DNA of 64,000 nt from UBA5429 sp942493315 (GCA_942493315.1 OW818690.1:2480001-2544000), one strand, 5' to 3'. Shown: positions 42,844 through 52,001, counted from the stretch's first letter. Made by a program: numbers and translations. The notes: generated from the sequence alone by a model not told the origin.

Positions 42844-43317
42844 ATGAAAAAAGTTAATATTGAAAAGTTTCAAATTGGACAGGAAGAATCGATTTATAAA
42901 TTGATTAAAAAAGTGTATGATGAATTCGTTTCCATTGATTATTCTGAAGAGGGAAATCAATTTTTTTATGATTGGATAAACCCTGCTAAAATTTCCGAAC
43001 GACAAAAAAATCAAGTGAATTTACTCGTAGCCGTAGTAGAAAATCAAATTGTTGGAATGATTGAAATCAGAGAAAATCTATATATTTCATTGCTATTTGT
43101 TGATAAAGCGTTTCATGGAAAAGGTATTGCGAAAAAACTTTATCATGAAGCATTACAAATGCTGATCCAAAGAGATCCAAATATTACAAAATTTTATGTA
43201 CATGCTTCACCATTTTCAATTCCAATCTACCAAAAACTGGGATTTAAAGAAACAGATACTATGCAGGAAAACAATGGTATAAAATATGTACCAATGGAAA
43301 TGATGGTCGGGAAATAA
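42844..43317 (+). CDS. GNAT-family N-acetyltransferase
   Basis: 157 residues. Acetyl-CoA-binding motif A is visible as LLFVDKAFHGKGIAKKLYHEAL, with FYVHASPFSIPIYQKLGFKETD as motif B. The substrate cannot be predicted. It stands alone, with a tatttttg box near 42806 upstream and the Crp fragment 49 bases downstream. Confidence 0.88.
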   Translation: MKKVNIEKFQIGQEESIYKLIKKVYDEFVSIDYSEEGNQFFYDWINPAKISERQKNQVNLLVAVVENQIVGMIEIRENLYISLLFVDKAFHGKGIAKKLYHEALQMLIQRDPNITKFYVHASPFSIPIYQKLGFKETDTMQENNGIKYVPMEMMVGK

Positions 43318-43366
43318 TTGGTTTTACAAAAAATTTTATTTACATATCAATTTTATGTAAATAATA

Positions 43367-43633
43367 ATGGATTTTAAGAGTGTTTTTGTTGAATATCTAA
43401 AAAATAATTTCACTTTCAATCAGGATGAAATGGATTTAATTTATAGTTATTTTAATCAGGAATATATAAAAAAAGAAAACCCATTGGTAGTTGCCGGAAA
43501 AAGATATACCAAAATAGTATTTGTGATTAGCGGTATTTTTAGAGTTTTTGTAATTGACCCTAAAGGAGATGAAGTTGTAAAAAATTTTGTTGAATCGAAA
43601 AGTTTTTTTGCAGATATTCGAAGTCTTGACACT
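43367..43633 (+). pseudogene. Crp/Fnr-family regulator, N-terminal fragment cut by an IS
   Basis: The first 89 residues match the start of Bacteroidota Crp/Fnr cyclic-nucleotide-binding regulators (FTFNQDEMDLIYSYF, KIVFVISGIFRVFVIDPKGDEVVKNFVES). The frame then runs into the insertion sequence at 43634 and ends 36 bases later. The C-terminal part of the sensor domain and the helix-turn-helix are missing. The sequence after the IS does not restore a Crp-like frame, so the gene was truncated or rearranged as well. Confidence 0.75.
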
Positions 43634-45111
43634 AATTGGTCGATCCTTAAAAAGGATATAAACGATTGAATGTTAATAATATAAGTTCACAAAACGGTGT
43701 TTTATATTACAAAAAATCGTATATTTGCAGTATAAAAACTTGCAAAATGATTGGAAAATTACCAGACAGAAATCAAAGAAATTTATTTCAACCTTCGTTG
43801 GTTGATTTTATTGATATGAGTCATGAGTTAGTCCTTTTAGCGGATAAAATGGATTGGAAATATTTTGAGAATGAATTTGCTCCATTGTATGGAACAACAG
43901 GTTTTCCAAGTGTACCAATACGAGTTATGGTAGGTTGTATTCTTTTAAAACAGTTGTATAATCTAGGAGATGAGACACTTGTTGGTGTTTGGATAAGTAA
44001 TCCATACATGCAGTATTTTTGTGGGATGTCAGTTTTTCAACATAAATTTCCATTTGATCCGAGTGATTTTGTACATTTTCGTAAAAGATTGGGTGAAAAA
44101 GGGATAGAAAAAATATTTTCATATAGTGTAAAATTACATGGTGCAGATACAAAACAAACAAAATTGGTTTTATCAGATACCACAGTTCAAAAAAATAATG
44201 TAACATATCCAACAGATGCCAAATTGTATAAAAGAGTAATCGACCAATGTAATACCATAGCCAAAAATGAAGCGGTAGAACAAAGACAAAGTTACAAAAG
44301 AGTTAGTAAGCAATTATTACGTGATACTTACAATTCAAATCATCCAAAAAGAAAGAAAAAGGCAAAAAAAGCAATTAAAAGTTTACAAACCATTGCAGGT
44401 AGGCAAGTTAGAGAATTAGAAAGGGAATTGACAGATATTCAAAGAGAAAGATATCAAGAAAAATTGTCCATTTTTCATAAAATTTTAAGTCAAAAAAAGA
44501 ATGACAAAGAAAAGATCTACAGTATTCATAAACCATTTACAAATTGTATTGCTAAAGGTAAGGCAGGAGTTCAATATGAATTTGGCAATAAAGTTGGTCT
44601 AATCACCTCAAACACGCCAAAACATCAAATCATTTTAGCAGTTAAAGCTTTTACTAATAATCCGTTTGACGGGCACACCATAGAACCACTTTTAGAACAA
44701 ATGGAAAATAATACAATCCCATTACCGGAGGAACTAAATTATGATCGGGGTGGAAAAGGTAAATCAGAAATAAAAGATGTGAAGATAGTCATTCCAGGAA
44801 AACCATTGAAAACAGATACAAACTATCAAAAGCAGAAAAAGAGAAAGAAGTTTAGGCAACGAGCTGCAATTGAGCCTATTATAGGACATTTGAAATCAGA
44901 TTTTAGAATGGACAAAAACTATTTGAGTGGAACTCAAGGAATCCAAATAAATGCTTTATTAAGCGCAACTTCTTGGAATTTAAAAAAGTTTATGAAAAAA
45001 CTAAAAGAAGAATTTTCCTTTTTCATTTTTTCATTTATTTACAGAAAAATTACATTCGTTATACCTTTAAATGCCTCGTCTAAGTTTTGAGTTATTAAGG
45101 ATCGACTAATT
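43634..45111 (+). mobile_element. IS5/IS1182-like insertion sequence
   Basis: Inverted repeats of 17 bp with one mismatch: aattggtcgatccttaa at 43634-43650 and its reverse (aattagtcgatccttaa) at 45095-45111. The outermost aatt may instead be a 4-bp target duplication, giving an element of 43638-45107. One complete transposase gene inside. It appears intact and possibly active. Confidence 0.85.
43747..45090 (+). CDS. Transposase, DDE type, IS5/IS1182 group
   Basis: 447 residues from the ATG at 43747. A tatatttg promoter box at 43720 makes the upstream frame start (43666) unlikely. The N-terminal DUF772-type domain (FGTTGFPSVPIRVMVGCILLKQLY-like, residues 45-120) is followed by a DDE domain: KLVLSDTTVQKNNVTYPTDAKLY carries the first Asp, a DRGGKGKSE region the second, and the RRAAIEPIIGHLKSDFRM-like region the Glu. 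The FRQRAAIEPIIGHLKSD ending is typical. No frameshift or stop seen. Confidence 0.88.
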   Translation: MIGKLPDRNQRNLFQPSLVDFIDMSHELVLLADKMDWKYFENEFAPLYGTTGFPSVPIRVMVGCILLKQLYNLGDETLVGVWISNPYMQYFCGMSVFQHKFPFDPSDFVHFRKRLGEKGIEKIFSYSVKLHGADTKQTKLVLSDTTVQKNNVTYPTDAKLYKRVIDQCNTIAKNEAVEQRQSYKRVSKQLLRDTYNSNHPKRKKKAKKAIKSLQTIAGRQVRELERELTDIQRERYQEKLSIFHKILSQKKNDKEKIYSIHKPFTNCIAKGKAGVQYEFGNKVGLITSNTPKHQIILAVKAFTNNPFDGHTIEPLLEQMENNTIPLPEELNYDRGGKGKSEIKDVKIVIPGKPLKTDTNYQKQKKRKKFRQRAAIEPIIGHLKSDFRMDKNYLSGTQGIQINALLSATSWNLKKFMKKLKEEFSFFIFSFIYRKITFVIPLNASSKF

Positions 45112-45567
45112 GACTCTGATTGTGCCAAGCCTGCATACAATGGTGTCCCAATTTTGCGATCAAACATCCCAACTTTGATCCTTCTTTAAAACAATATCAC
45201 CATCCTGAAATTCAAATTATTTATTTTATTAAAGATACATTATAAAAACATTAGAACATTAAAAAAAATTGTATATTTGCGGACTAAAAGAGAACTTAAT
45301 CTTCCCTTTCATCACTTTCTGACCCAATCTCAACAGAATACAAATAGCCGAGGTTAGTAGCACAAAATGTTACTGACATCGGCGAAGCCGTAGAAAGAGG
45401 TAAGAGAAATATTATGAGTTCATTTGTTAAATGATAATAAAAAAATTTAGAATATTATAAAAGCAATTATACAACTAAAAACATACGGTTATCCACCTAA
45501 AATGGGAAGCTAACCGCAATAAAGAAGGAAACAGTTACGGTTATATACAAGTTAGCAGCAATTAAAA
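45112..45567. other. Gene-free stretch before the cassette-like genes
   Basis: About 450 bases with no supportable gene. A promoter box tatatttg at 45272 points toward the cassette-like genes. A hairpin (gccgaggttagtagc, loop, gttactgacatcggc; 12 of 15 pairs) is at 45351-45387. Near the right end gctaac (45509) and gttagc (45551) resemble the arms of the attC-like site at 46124 but do not pair beyond about six bases. Confidence 0.5.
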
Positions 45568-46113
45568 ATGAATAAATACTTTCTCTTCATAATGTATTTT
45601 CTACTTTTCGGTTGTCAATCTTCTGACAAATCTGAAAGCAAAAATAATTCCATAACAACTGCGACTGCAAAAATGGATACGAGCAAAACAGACTCGGTCA
45701 TATCTTCAAAGACAACTATTATTGATACGCTTGAGCTTAAAAAGTTTTGGAATGATTGTATGTTGCCAATTATGAGTTTGGACAAAGACCAATTAAAACA
45801 AATTGTCAACTTTCCATTGGCTGGTGACTGGGGACATATGGTAGGACTAAATAAACCTGAAGAACAATGGACAGAAAAAGAATTCTACAGCAATTTGCAA
45901 AAACTTTTTTATCCAGAATACTTAGACAAATTAAAAAAACAAACCTACAAAGACATTAACGTCTATCAACAAGACAATGGAGAAATTAATTTACTTGTGA
46001 CTGCTAATTTTGAAATGACAGTTGACAATTTCAAAACAGAATCTTCAACCATTCTTAGATTTAAGAAAATAAACAACAAATGGAAGTTATACGTAATTTC
46101 CCATGCAGGATAA
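45568..46113 (+). CDS. Lipoprotein of unknown function, cassette-like gene 1
   Basis: 181 residues. Short lipoprotein signal peptide with lipobox LLFGC (Cys 16), then a Ser/Asn/Thr-rich linker to about residue 50. The C-terminal domain (60-181) alternates helix and strand and ends in ILRFKKINNKWKLYVISHAG, compatible with an NTF2-like fold. Exact family unknown. It is preceded by gttagcagc and followed 10 bases later by the attC-like site. Confidence 0.65.
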   Translation: MNKYFLFIMYFLLFGCQSSDKSESKNNSITTATAKMDTSKTDSVISSKTTIIDTLELKKFWNDCMLPIMSLDKDQLKQIVNFPLAGDWGHMVGLNKPEEQWTEKEFYSNLQKLFYPEYLDKLKKQTYKDINVYQQDNGEINLLVTANFEMTVDNFKTESSTILRFKKINNKWKLYVISHAG

Positions 46114-46123
46114 TTCAACTGCT

Positions 46124-46246
46124 GCTAACAAACGCTAAAACTAATGTGGCCTCGTTCCCGTTGACAATGAAAAAAAACAATAAATAAAACCAACTCGCTA
46201 GGAGCGTGAAGAGTAAGCCACACTAGTCTTAGCGTCAGGCGTTAGC
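46124..46246 (+). other. attC-like imperfect palindrome between cassette-like genes
   Basis: A 123-bp segment. The left arm begins gctaac, then aaacgctaaaactaatgtggc (to 46150). The right arm (46217-46246) is gccacactagtcttagcg, then tcaggc, then gttagc. Reverse-complemented, the right arm matches the left over about 24 of 27 positions, with an extra 3-base bulge next to the outer gctaac/gttagc boxes. Outer core AAC/GTT boxes, long imperfect stem and unpaired bases on one arm are the features of integron attC sites; the outer boxes fit the RYYYAAC/GTTRRRY consensus only in part. Confidence 0.6.
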
Positions 46247-46268
46247 GTGCATACAAACTTAAAAAATA

Positions 46269-47063
46269 ATGAGACGAATCTTTTTTCTATTTTTTCTTTT
46301 GGTTTCAGTTGACATTTTTGGAACTGGTCAAATTCCTGATTATTTGATATACAAAGGGGATACACTTCGTTTATATGCCAATCCTCTGGAATCTTATTTT
46401 AATTTTTGGCATAAAAGGCCCACAAAACTATTTGATGAAATAGGGTTTAATTCAACAGCTACCTGGAGGGGGTATATTGGTTATTGGGAATTAAGAAATG
46501 ATAGTTTGTTCCTTAAAAGATTAGAGGGTGATACATGTGACATTGATTTATCGCTAATATTTAAAAAGAGTATAAAAAATGGAGAAGTTTTTGCATATTG
46601 GGTTAATGAGAATTTGCTTAATCCTTATGGTAAGAGAATATATTATATTCATATGGGATATAGTTCATTCTACGAATTTGAAAGAGAATTTATTTTCAAA
46701 AAAGGGATTTTGAAAGATACCTTGTTTTATGATAATTCCAAATCTAAGGAAAGTCAATACACGGAAGATCCTATTCTATTGAAAGAGTATATTACATCAA
46801 ATATTAACTATTCGAATATTACAAACGATCCTTATAAAAATTCAAGAGTAATATTAGAGATACAAAATGTTACCGAGGAAGGGAAAATAGATAGTGTGAT
46901 AGTTGTAGAAGGTAATGATGAAGAAAGAAATAAAGAAGCTATTAGAATAGTTAAATCAATTCCTGAATGGACTGTTATTTTTTCGAGAGGAAAACAAATT
47001 CAATTATTTTGGTATCTATTTGTTGAATTTGGAAATAAAAAAGATGAAGATAACGCACGCTAA
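46269..47063 (+). CDS. Exported protein with TonB-like C-terminus, cassette-like gene 2
   Basis: 264 residues with a signal peptide (IFFLFFLLVSVDIFG). The middle (25-110) has a YKGDTLRLYANPLESY and TWRGYIGYWELRNDSLFLKRLEGD pattern that I have seen in Bacteroidota accessory proteins without assigned function. The C-terminal 75 residues (NSRVILEIQNVTEEGKIDSVIVVEG ... EAIRIVKSIPEW) resemble a TonB-type C-terminal domain. The stop codon lies inside a cgctaac box, like the one that opens the attC-like site. Confidence 0.65.
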   Translation: MRRIFFLFFLLVSVDIFGTGQIPDYLIYKGDTLRLYANPLESYFNFWHKRPTKLFDEIGFNSTATWRGYIGYWELRNDSLFLKRLEGDTCDIDLSLIFKKSIKNGEVFAYWVNENLLNPYGKRIYYIHMGYSSFYEFEREFIFKKGILKDTLFYDNSKSKESQYTEDPILLKEYITSNINYSNITNDPYKNSRVILEIQNVTEEGKIDSVIVVEGNDEERNKEAIRIVKSIPEWTVIFSRGKQIQLFWYLFVEFGNKKDEDNAR

Positions 47064-47148
47064 CTCGAGGTATAAAAAATAGCAGGTAAAAATTAAATTT
47101 AGGATTATGTTGAATATTTATAATAAAAATAACTTTAATAAGGAATTA

Positions 47149-47688
47149 ATGAAATATTGGGGATTTTTAATTATAGTTTTATTTGTAAGTTGTAAAGCAC
47201 TGAGAAATGAGGAGGAGCCCAAATCTGATCTATCTGTTCATTTTCAAAATCAAGGAGAGCAAGAAAAATATTGGGCTAAACAGTTTTTTGAGAAAAATTA
47301 TGAAAAATCTGAATATTCTAAATTTAATGGACAAGTGAAAATTACTAACTCTGAAATTCAAATAGGAGAAAAAGATTATATCAGCAATTTATATTCTAAT
47401 CAAAAATACAATTTGATTTTTGAAAAAGGATTACTTTATCCAAGTCTTTTAATGAGTGACTCTTTGTATATTTGCTGTATTGAAGAATTACCTTTTTTAT
47501 CTGATAATCCACAAATAAAAAGATTTAGATTTTTACTTTCAGTGAAAATTAGAAATATAGAACTTTTAAACCCAAGTGTTTATCTATTTGAACTTACTAA
47601 TGAAAAAGCAACAAAAGATGATAATTGGGAAGTCTTTATAGAAAATGCAAAATTGACTTTCTTAAAATATGGGTGGTCTCAAATTTAA
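47149..47688 (+). CDS. Lipoprotein of unknown function, cassette-like gene 3
   Basis: 179 residues from the ATG at 47149, chosen because it opens directly into a lipoprotein signal peptide (YWGFLIIVLFVSC). An ATG at 47107 would add 14 hydrophilic residues in front. The C-terminal part (60-179) resembles a mixed alpha/beta domain with no family match. The gap from gene 2 contains no complete hairpin. Confidence 0.6.
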   Translation: MKYWGFLIIVLFVSCKALRNEEEPKSDLSVHFQNQGEQEKYWAKQFFEKNYEKSEYSKFNGQVKITNSEIQIGEKDYISNLYSNQKYNLIFEKGLLYPSLLMSDSLYICCIEELPFLSDNPQIKRFRFLLSVKIRNIELLNPSVYLFELTNEKATKDDNWEVFIENAKLTFLKYGWSQI

Positions 47689-47990
47689 AAAACAGCCCCT
47701 TTCAATCCTAAACCCAACTTAGATTTCTCCACGTGACAACAAAAAAATAAACTAACACTCGCTGGCCAATCGATGCGAATATAGATAGTTTTAGCACTAT
47801 ACGTTAGCGACAAGCAAATAAGACATAAAAATTCAAATCAATATGAAAAAATTAAATACTTTATCAACTATTGAATTCAAAACAGCAAAATCATTTTAAA
47901 AGAACTAAACAAAAATAAAATAACTTAAATTTCTTTTGCCAATTGACGCAATTGAACTCAAAATATTATTACAACTTTATGGCTTATATT
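47689..47990. other. Gap with a degraded attC-like site
   Basis: About 300 bases without a gene. The segment 47729-47810 aligns with the middle and right arm of the site at 46124: (g)tgacaacaaaaaaataaac ... actcgctgg ... tagc ... acgttagcg. The left arm does not pair with it, so this is a degraded relative. The remainder is AT-rich; an 18-codon frame at 47843 looks like chance. Confidence 0.45.
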
Positions 47991-48527
47991 ATGAAAAACA
48001 AAATTTCCATATTAGTAATATTGCTGATTCTATTTACTTCTTGCACCAGTCATGATGCTAAAAAAATTAAATTATATGGTTTTTCCAATCAAAAAGAAGT
48101 TAAATATGAAGAAGGTAATTCAATTTTTTATATTGGACTTAATGATTATTTTGAATATTTAAATAAAAGAGCAAAGGAAAAATTACTATCTAATGAAGAT
48201 AGCTGTATTATCAAATATCTGGAAACTATTAAAGACAAATCTATTACAATATCTGATACAACTTCATTACATGGAATAAGAAAAGATATATTTTCAGATG
48301 GAAAAGATACTGTTTTGACAAGTATTAATATTTATCCGGTAGATAATTTTAGGTGGGCTATAATTTATTTTGCAAAAAAAGGAAATATTAAAATTTATAA
48401 TAAGAAAAAGAAAAAATTTGTACAAAACATAATAGTTGACGAAATTGAATATTCAAATTCTGCTGAAGTTGTAATAATGTTAGAAAATAAAGTTCAAATA
48501 TTTGATCAACTAAGATGGGCATATTAA
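47991..48527 (+). CDS. Lipoprotein of unknown function, cassette-like gene 4
   Basis: 178 residues from the ATG at 47991, which opens a lipoprotein signal (ILVILLILFTSC). A longer frame from a TTG at 47943 has no support. The rest has strands with many Lys and Asn residues and no recognised domain. It is the last of the four same-strand accessory genes before the convergent rnhA. Confidence 0.6.
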   Translation: MKNKISILVILLILFTSCTSHDAKKIKLYGFSNQKEVKYEEGNSIFYIGLNDYFEYLNKRAKEKLLSNEDSCIIKYLETIKDKSITISDTTSLHGIRKDIFSDGKDTVLTSINIYPVDNFRWAIIYFAKKGNIKIYNKKKKKFVQNIIVDEIEYSNSAEVVIMLENKVQIFDQLRWAY

Positions 48528-48653
48528 AATACAATAGTCACGTAGACAAACATTTATAACATCTTTTTAAAATTATCTTCACATGGTACATTAAGTTTTA
48601 TATCTATTAATGAAATAAGTTAAAATGTATGATCATGAGATAATTTGATTATC

Positions 48654-49292
48654 TCACTTTCTTCCAAAGTCCGCCGGAATCTCACCCCACTTTTTGGTGT
48701 TCCACTTGATGATTTGTGTGGTGAATGTGTTGTTGTTTAACCAAAATTCTGCTCGGGCTAAAAGATCAAAAATTACATCGTTAGCATCGGTCGGTAAAAC
48801 TATCGATTTGTGCTTTTTGTGCCTAACCCACGCAATGGCTGTGATACTGTCGGAGTATAAAGGTAATGGGGAATTCATCTGCTTGAGAAGCGCTAACCCA
48901 TGAACTAAAGCTAAGAATTCTCCAATATTATTACTGGCTCCCTGAAATGGTCCTTTATGAAACCAAAGCTCTTTAGTTGCTGAATAAACCCCTCTGTATT
49001 CCATCTGTCCTGTAACCATGTTACAGGCTGCATCTACCGCCAAACTGTTCAAAATGGGCTGCTCATTGTTTCCTGTTATGGAATAACTTGATCTATTTGA
49101 TGTTGATGGATTTTTTTTGTAATATTTGGAATATCCATCCATAAATGCTTTATCTGCTTCAATTTTGGATTCAAATGATTTATACTTGGCTCCATCAAAT
49201 CCAAAAACCTGATCGTTACAAGATTTCCAATTGTCAAAGACGCCACAAATGCGCCCACTCCAAACTACATAGTATTTTTGCTTAGTTGTCAT
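48654..49292 (-). CDS. rnhA: Ribonuclease HI with viroplasmin N-terminal domain
   Basis: 212 residues. Residues 1-55 are a viroplasmin (caulimovirus type) RNA-binding domain: KYYVVWSGRICGVFDNWKSCNDQVFGFDGAKYKSFES. Residues 75-212 are RNase H with the acidic set in AVDAACN, NIGEFLALVHGLAL and LYSDSITAIAWV. It cleaves the RNA strand of RNA-DNA hybrids. This arrangement is usual in Bacteroidota. Confidence 0.92.
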   Translation of the reverse strand: MTTKQKYYVVWSGRICGVFDNWKSCNDQVFGFDGAKYKSFESKIEADKAFMDGYSKYYKKNPSTSNRSSYSITGNNEQPILNSLAVDAACNMVTGQMEYRGVYSATKELWFHKGPFQGASNNIGEFLALVHGLALLKQMNSPLPLYSDSITAIAWVRHKKHKSIVLPTDANDVIFDLLARAEFWLNNNTFTTQIIKWNTKKWGEIPADFGRK

Positions 49293-49389
49293 ATGAGATT
49301 TATTTGGTATTTTTGCAGAATAAAACGTGCAAAAATAGAAAATTATAATTAGTGAATGAACAATAATGATAACAATTTATAAACAAATG

Positions 49390-49872
49390 ATGTCGAAAAA
49401 AATTATTTTACTGGGAATGAGTGTGTTAATGATTGCTTTTTCTTCTTGTAATCAAGATAAACCACTTTTAGATGAAACAAAGACTTTTTCAGGAAACAAC
49501 TGGAGCTTTGATCAAAAATTTGTCGTGTTTCAAAAACAGATTGAAGCCTCTGAAAAACCTTATGAGATCTATTTGGATTTAGATTTGGAAAAAGATTTGG
49601 ATGTGGATGAGTTTCCTGTAACTGTTTCCATCTATTCCGATAAAGGAGAAGAATCTCATAAACAAGTGATCTATTATTTCCCCGTTGTGGCCGATAACAA
49701 TTTAAGTACGCCAAATTCACCCAAAATTTTAACAAAACTGGTGTATGGTGAGAAATATTTTAACACTTCCGGAAATTACACCTTTAAATTGCTCAGAAAG
49801 TCCTCAAAATATGATCTTTACGGAATAAAAGGAATCCGATTTAGAGTGGTTGAGAAAAAAGTAAAGAGTTAA
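49390..49872 (+). CDS. GldH-like lipoprotein
   Basis: 160 residues from the ATG at 49390, with a lipoprotein signal peptide (LMIAFSSC). The body follows the GldH pattern: NNWSFDQKFVVFQ, then EIYLDLDLEKDLDVDEFPVTVSIYS, then a C-terminal YNT-like GNYTFKLLRKSS and GIKGIRFRVVEK. It is about as long as the clear GldH at 40332 but has lost the DPFGKWYGKG block. A diverged second copy or an unrelated envelope lipoprotein are both possible. Confidence 0.6.
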   Translation: MSKKIILLGMSVLMIAFSSCNQDKPLLDETKTFSGNNWSFDQKFVVFQKQIEASEKPYEIYLDLDLEKDLDVDEFPVTVSIYSDKGEESHKQVIYYFPVVADNNLSTPNSPKILTKLVYGEKYFNTSGNYTFKLLRKSSKYDLYGIKGIRFRVVEKKVKS

Positions 49873-49972
49873 TAATCAAGACTATATAATTTAAGTTTTT
49901 TCTTATAAAAAGTAGCAAAAAGGTGCAAAATCTTTTTGCTACTTTTGTTTTAGAAATTTTAAAAAACTAAAA

Positions 49973-51514
49973 ATGCTAATAAGAACTTATAGTTGTGCTT
50001 TAATGGGATGTGCTGCCATTCCCATTACAATAGAAGTGAGTGTAGAATTAGGCGTCAATTTTTGTTTGGTAGGTTTGCCGGATAGTGCGGTAAAAGAGAG
50101 TCAACAAAGAATTGATACTGCCTTAAAATGTTATGGGTATAAAATACCCGGAAAGAAAATTGTGATCAATATGGCTCCTGCCGATATTAGAAAAGAGGGA
50201 TCTGCTTTTGATTTAACTTTAGCTGTCGGGATTTTAATTGCCTCTGAACAGATCTCCGGAGCAGAAATAGTGGAAGATTATTATATTATGGGTGAACTCT
50301 CTTTAGATGGTACTTTACAACCTGTTAAAGGCGCATTACCCGTAGCGATAGAAGCCCGAAAAAAAGGGAAAAAAGGGGTTATTTTACCGATTCAGAATGC
50401 CCGGGAGGCTGCCATTGTTTCAGATATTGATGTATTGGGCGTTGAAAATATCAAACAAGTGATCGATTTCTTTCATCATAACTATCCGATACCCAAAGTG
50501 GAAGTGAATACCCGAAAAGAGTTTCAGGAAAGCTTGAATGAGTACGAATTTGATTTTTCTGATGTTAAAGGTCAGGTGAATATTAAAAGAGCATTGGAGA
50601 TTGCTGCTGGAGGTGGACATAATGTGATATTAATTGGCCCTCCCGGATCAGGTAAAACGATGTTAGCTAAGCGGTTGCCTTCCATTTTGCCCCCACTTAC
50701 TCTTAATGAATCTCTGGAAACTACTAAAATCCATTCCGTTGCCGGAAAGTTAAGTCGTTACGCATCTTTGGTATCCGTTCGTCCCTTTCGGGCACCCCAT
50801 CATACGATTTCCGATGTGGCCTTAGTTGGTGGCGGTACGCATCCACAACCGGGAGAGATCTCCATGGCTCACAATGGAGTCCTTTTTTTGGATGAATTAC
50901 CCGAATTTAAAAGAACTGTGCTGGAAGTGATGAGACAACCATTAGAGGATCGTTTTGTGACCATCTCAAGATCCAAATATTCTGTCGAGTTTCCTGCCTC
51001 CTTTATGTTTGTGGCTGCTATGAACCCTTGTCCCTGCGGTAATTATAACCATCCAACTATTGAGTGCTCCTGCGGGCCTGGTGTGGTTCAAAAGTATCTC
51101 AATAAAGTGTCAGGTCCACTCATGGACAGGATTGATATACATGTTGAGGTAGTTCCGGTTTCTCATGAAGAGTTGGCCTCAACTGCTGAAGTGGAAAAAA
51201 GCGAAATGATTAGAAATAGGGTAGTAAAAGCCAGAGAGATGCAAAAGGAACGGTTTAAAGGGTATCCCAATGTTTTTTCTAATGCTCAAATGAGTAGCAA
51301 GTTAGTGCGAAAATTTTGTATCATTTCAGAGGCTGGGCATCAGTTGCTGAAAACTGCAATGGAAAGGTTGGGATTATCAGCACGGGCTTATGACCGGATT
51401 TTAAGGGTAGCAAGAACTATTGCAGATTTGGATCAATCAAATGAAATAGAGATTGAACATCTTTCAGAAGCGATCCATTTCCGAAGTCTGGATCGTGATA
51501 GCTGGGGAAAATAG
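49973..51514 (+). CDS. YifB/ComM-family Mg-chelatase-like AAA+ ATPase
   Basis: 513 residues. N-terminal ChlI-like S5-type domain (1-170) with FCLVGLPDSAVKESQQRI, then the AAA+ domain with Walker A GPPGSGKTMLAKRL (about 221-234) and Walker B GVLFLDELPEF, followed by MNPCPCGNYNHP. The C-terminal region has LSARAYDRILRVARTIADLD. Relatives such as ComM drive branch migration in DNA uptake and recombination. Full length with no defects. Confidence 0.93.
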   Translation: MLIRTYSCALMGCAAIPITIEVSVELGVNFCLVGLPDSAVKESQQRIDTALKCYGYKIPGKKIVINMAPADIRKEGSAFDLTLAVGILIASEQISGAEIVEDYYIMGELSLDGTLQPVKGALPVAIEARKKGKKGVILPIQNAREAAIVSDIDVLGVENIKQVIDFFHHNYPIPKVEVNTRKEFQESLNEYEFDFSDVKGQVNIKRALEIAAGGGHNVILIGPPGSGKTMLAKRLPSILPPLTLNESLETTKIHSVAGKLSRYASLVSVRPFRAPHHTISDVALVGGGTHPQPGEISMAHNGVLFLDELPEFKRTVLEVMRQPLEDRFVTISRSKYSVEFPASFMFVAAMNPCPCGNYNHPTIECSCGPGVVQKYLNKVSGPLMDRIDIHVEVVPVSHEELASTAEVEKSEMIRNRVVKAREMQKERFKGYPNVFSNAQMSSKLVRKFCIISEAGHQLLKTAMERLGLSARAYDRILRVARTIADLDQSNEIEIEHLSEAIHFRSLDRDSWGK

Positions 51515-51516
51515 TA

Positions 51517-51897
51517 TTAATCTACAGTGGAAATCGCAATGATATTACTATAACCGGTTCCGGCGTTGGTTTTTACGTAAGCACGTATATAATAGGTAAC
51601 ATCTTCCAACGGAAGACTGGTTTCATATTTGTAAACCATTTCTGTTGAGTTTCTTTCAAATACTTCAACTACTGAATACTGATCTAAATGAGATGGGGTG
51701 CTGTTTAAACTAAAAATACCACCTTGCTCAGTAAAGTTGGTACATCCTCCATTATCAACAATTGTTACAGTACAGGATACAGTTTTAAAAAAAGGATCAT
51801 AATTGGCTTTCAAAGTCAATATAGGTGGCTCAAATTTTTCACATCCAACAAACAATACTGCAATAAGTACAAACAAAATAGCAACGTTTCTTCTCAT
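51517..51897 (-). CDS. Small lipoprotein of unknown function
   Basis: 126 residues with a lipoprotein signal peptide (VAILFVLIAVLFVGC). The rest has a beta-sandwich pattern (CTVTIVDNGGCTNFTEQGGIFSLNS ... YYIRAYVKTNAGTGYSNII) like fibronectin-type or Ig-like surface proteins. It converges with yifB at a 2-base gap. Confidence 0.7.
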   Translation of the reverse strand: MRRNVAILFVLIAVLFVGCEKFEPPILTLKANYDPFFKTVSCTVTIVDNGGCTNFTEQGGIFSLNSTPSHLDQYSVVEVFERNSTEMVYKYETSLPLEDVTYYIRAYVKTNAGTGYSNIIAISTVD

Positions 51898-52001
51898 TTT
51901 GATAATTTTAAATTAAGATTACAAAAATAGAATTTTTTTTTATATATCCATCCAAATAAATGGCATTTTTATATATTTTTGTAAATTACAAAATTAACAG
52001 T

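Noticed and set aside
43666..43746. Upstream start for the IS5/IS1182-like transposase
   Set aside because: A tatatttg promoter box at 43720 lies within this part, and the conserved N-terminus begins at 43747.
45351..45387. Hairpin gccgaggttagtagc ... gttactgacatcggc as a complete attC site
   Set aside because: The stem is short (12 of 15) without the outer core boxes in the right places, so it was listed only as a hairpin.
45112..45567. A remaining C-terminal half of the Crp gene beyond the IS
   Set aside because: No frame after 45111 continues a Crp-like protein, and removing the IS leaves a stop codon at the junction.
47843..47899. 18-codon frame resembling a leader peptide (MKKLN...)
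   Set aside because: No modifying enzyme or transporter nearby and no continuation. Such short frames are expected by chance in AT-rich DNA.
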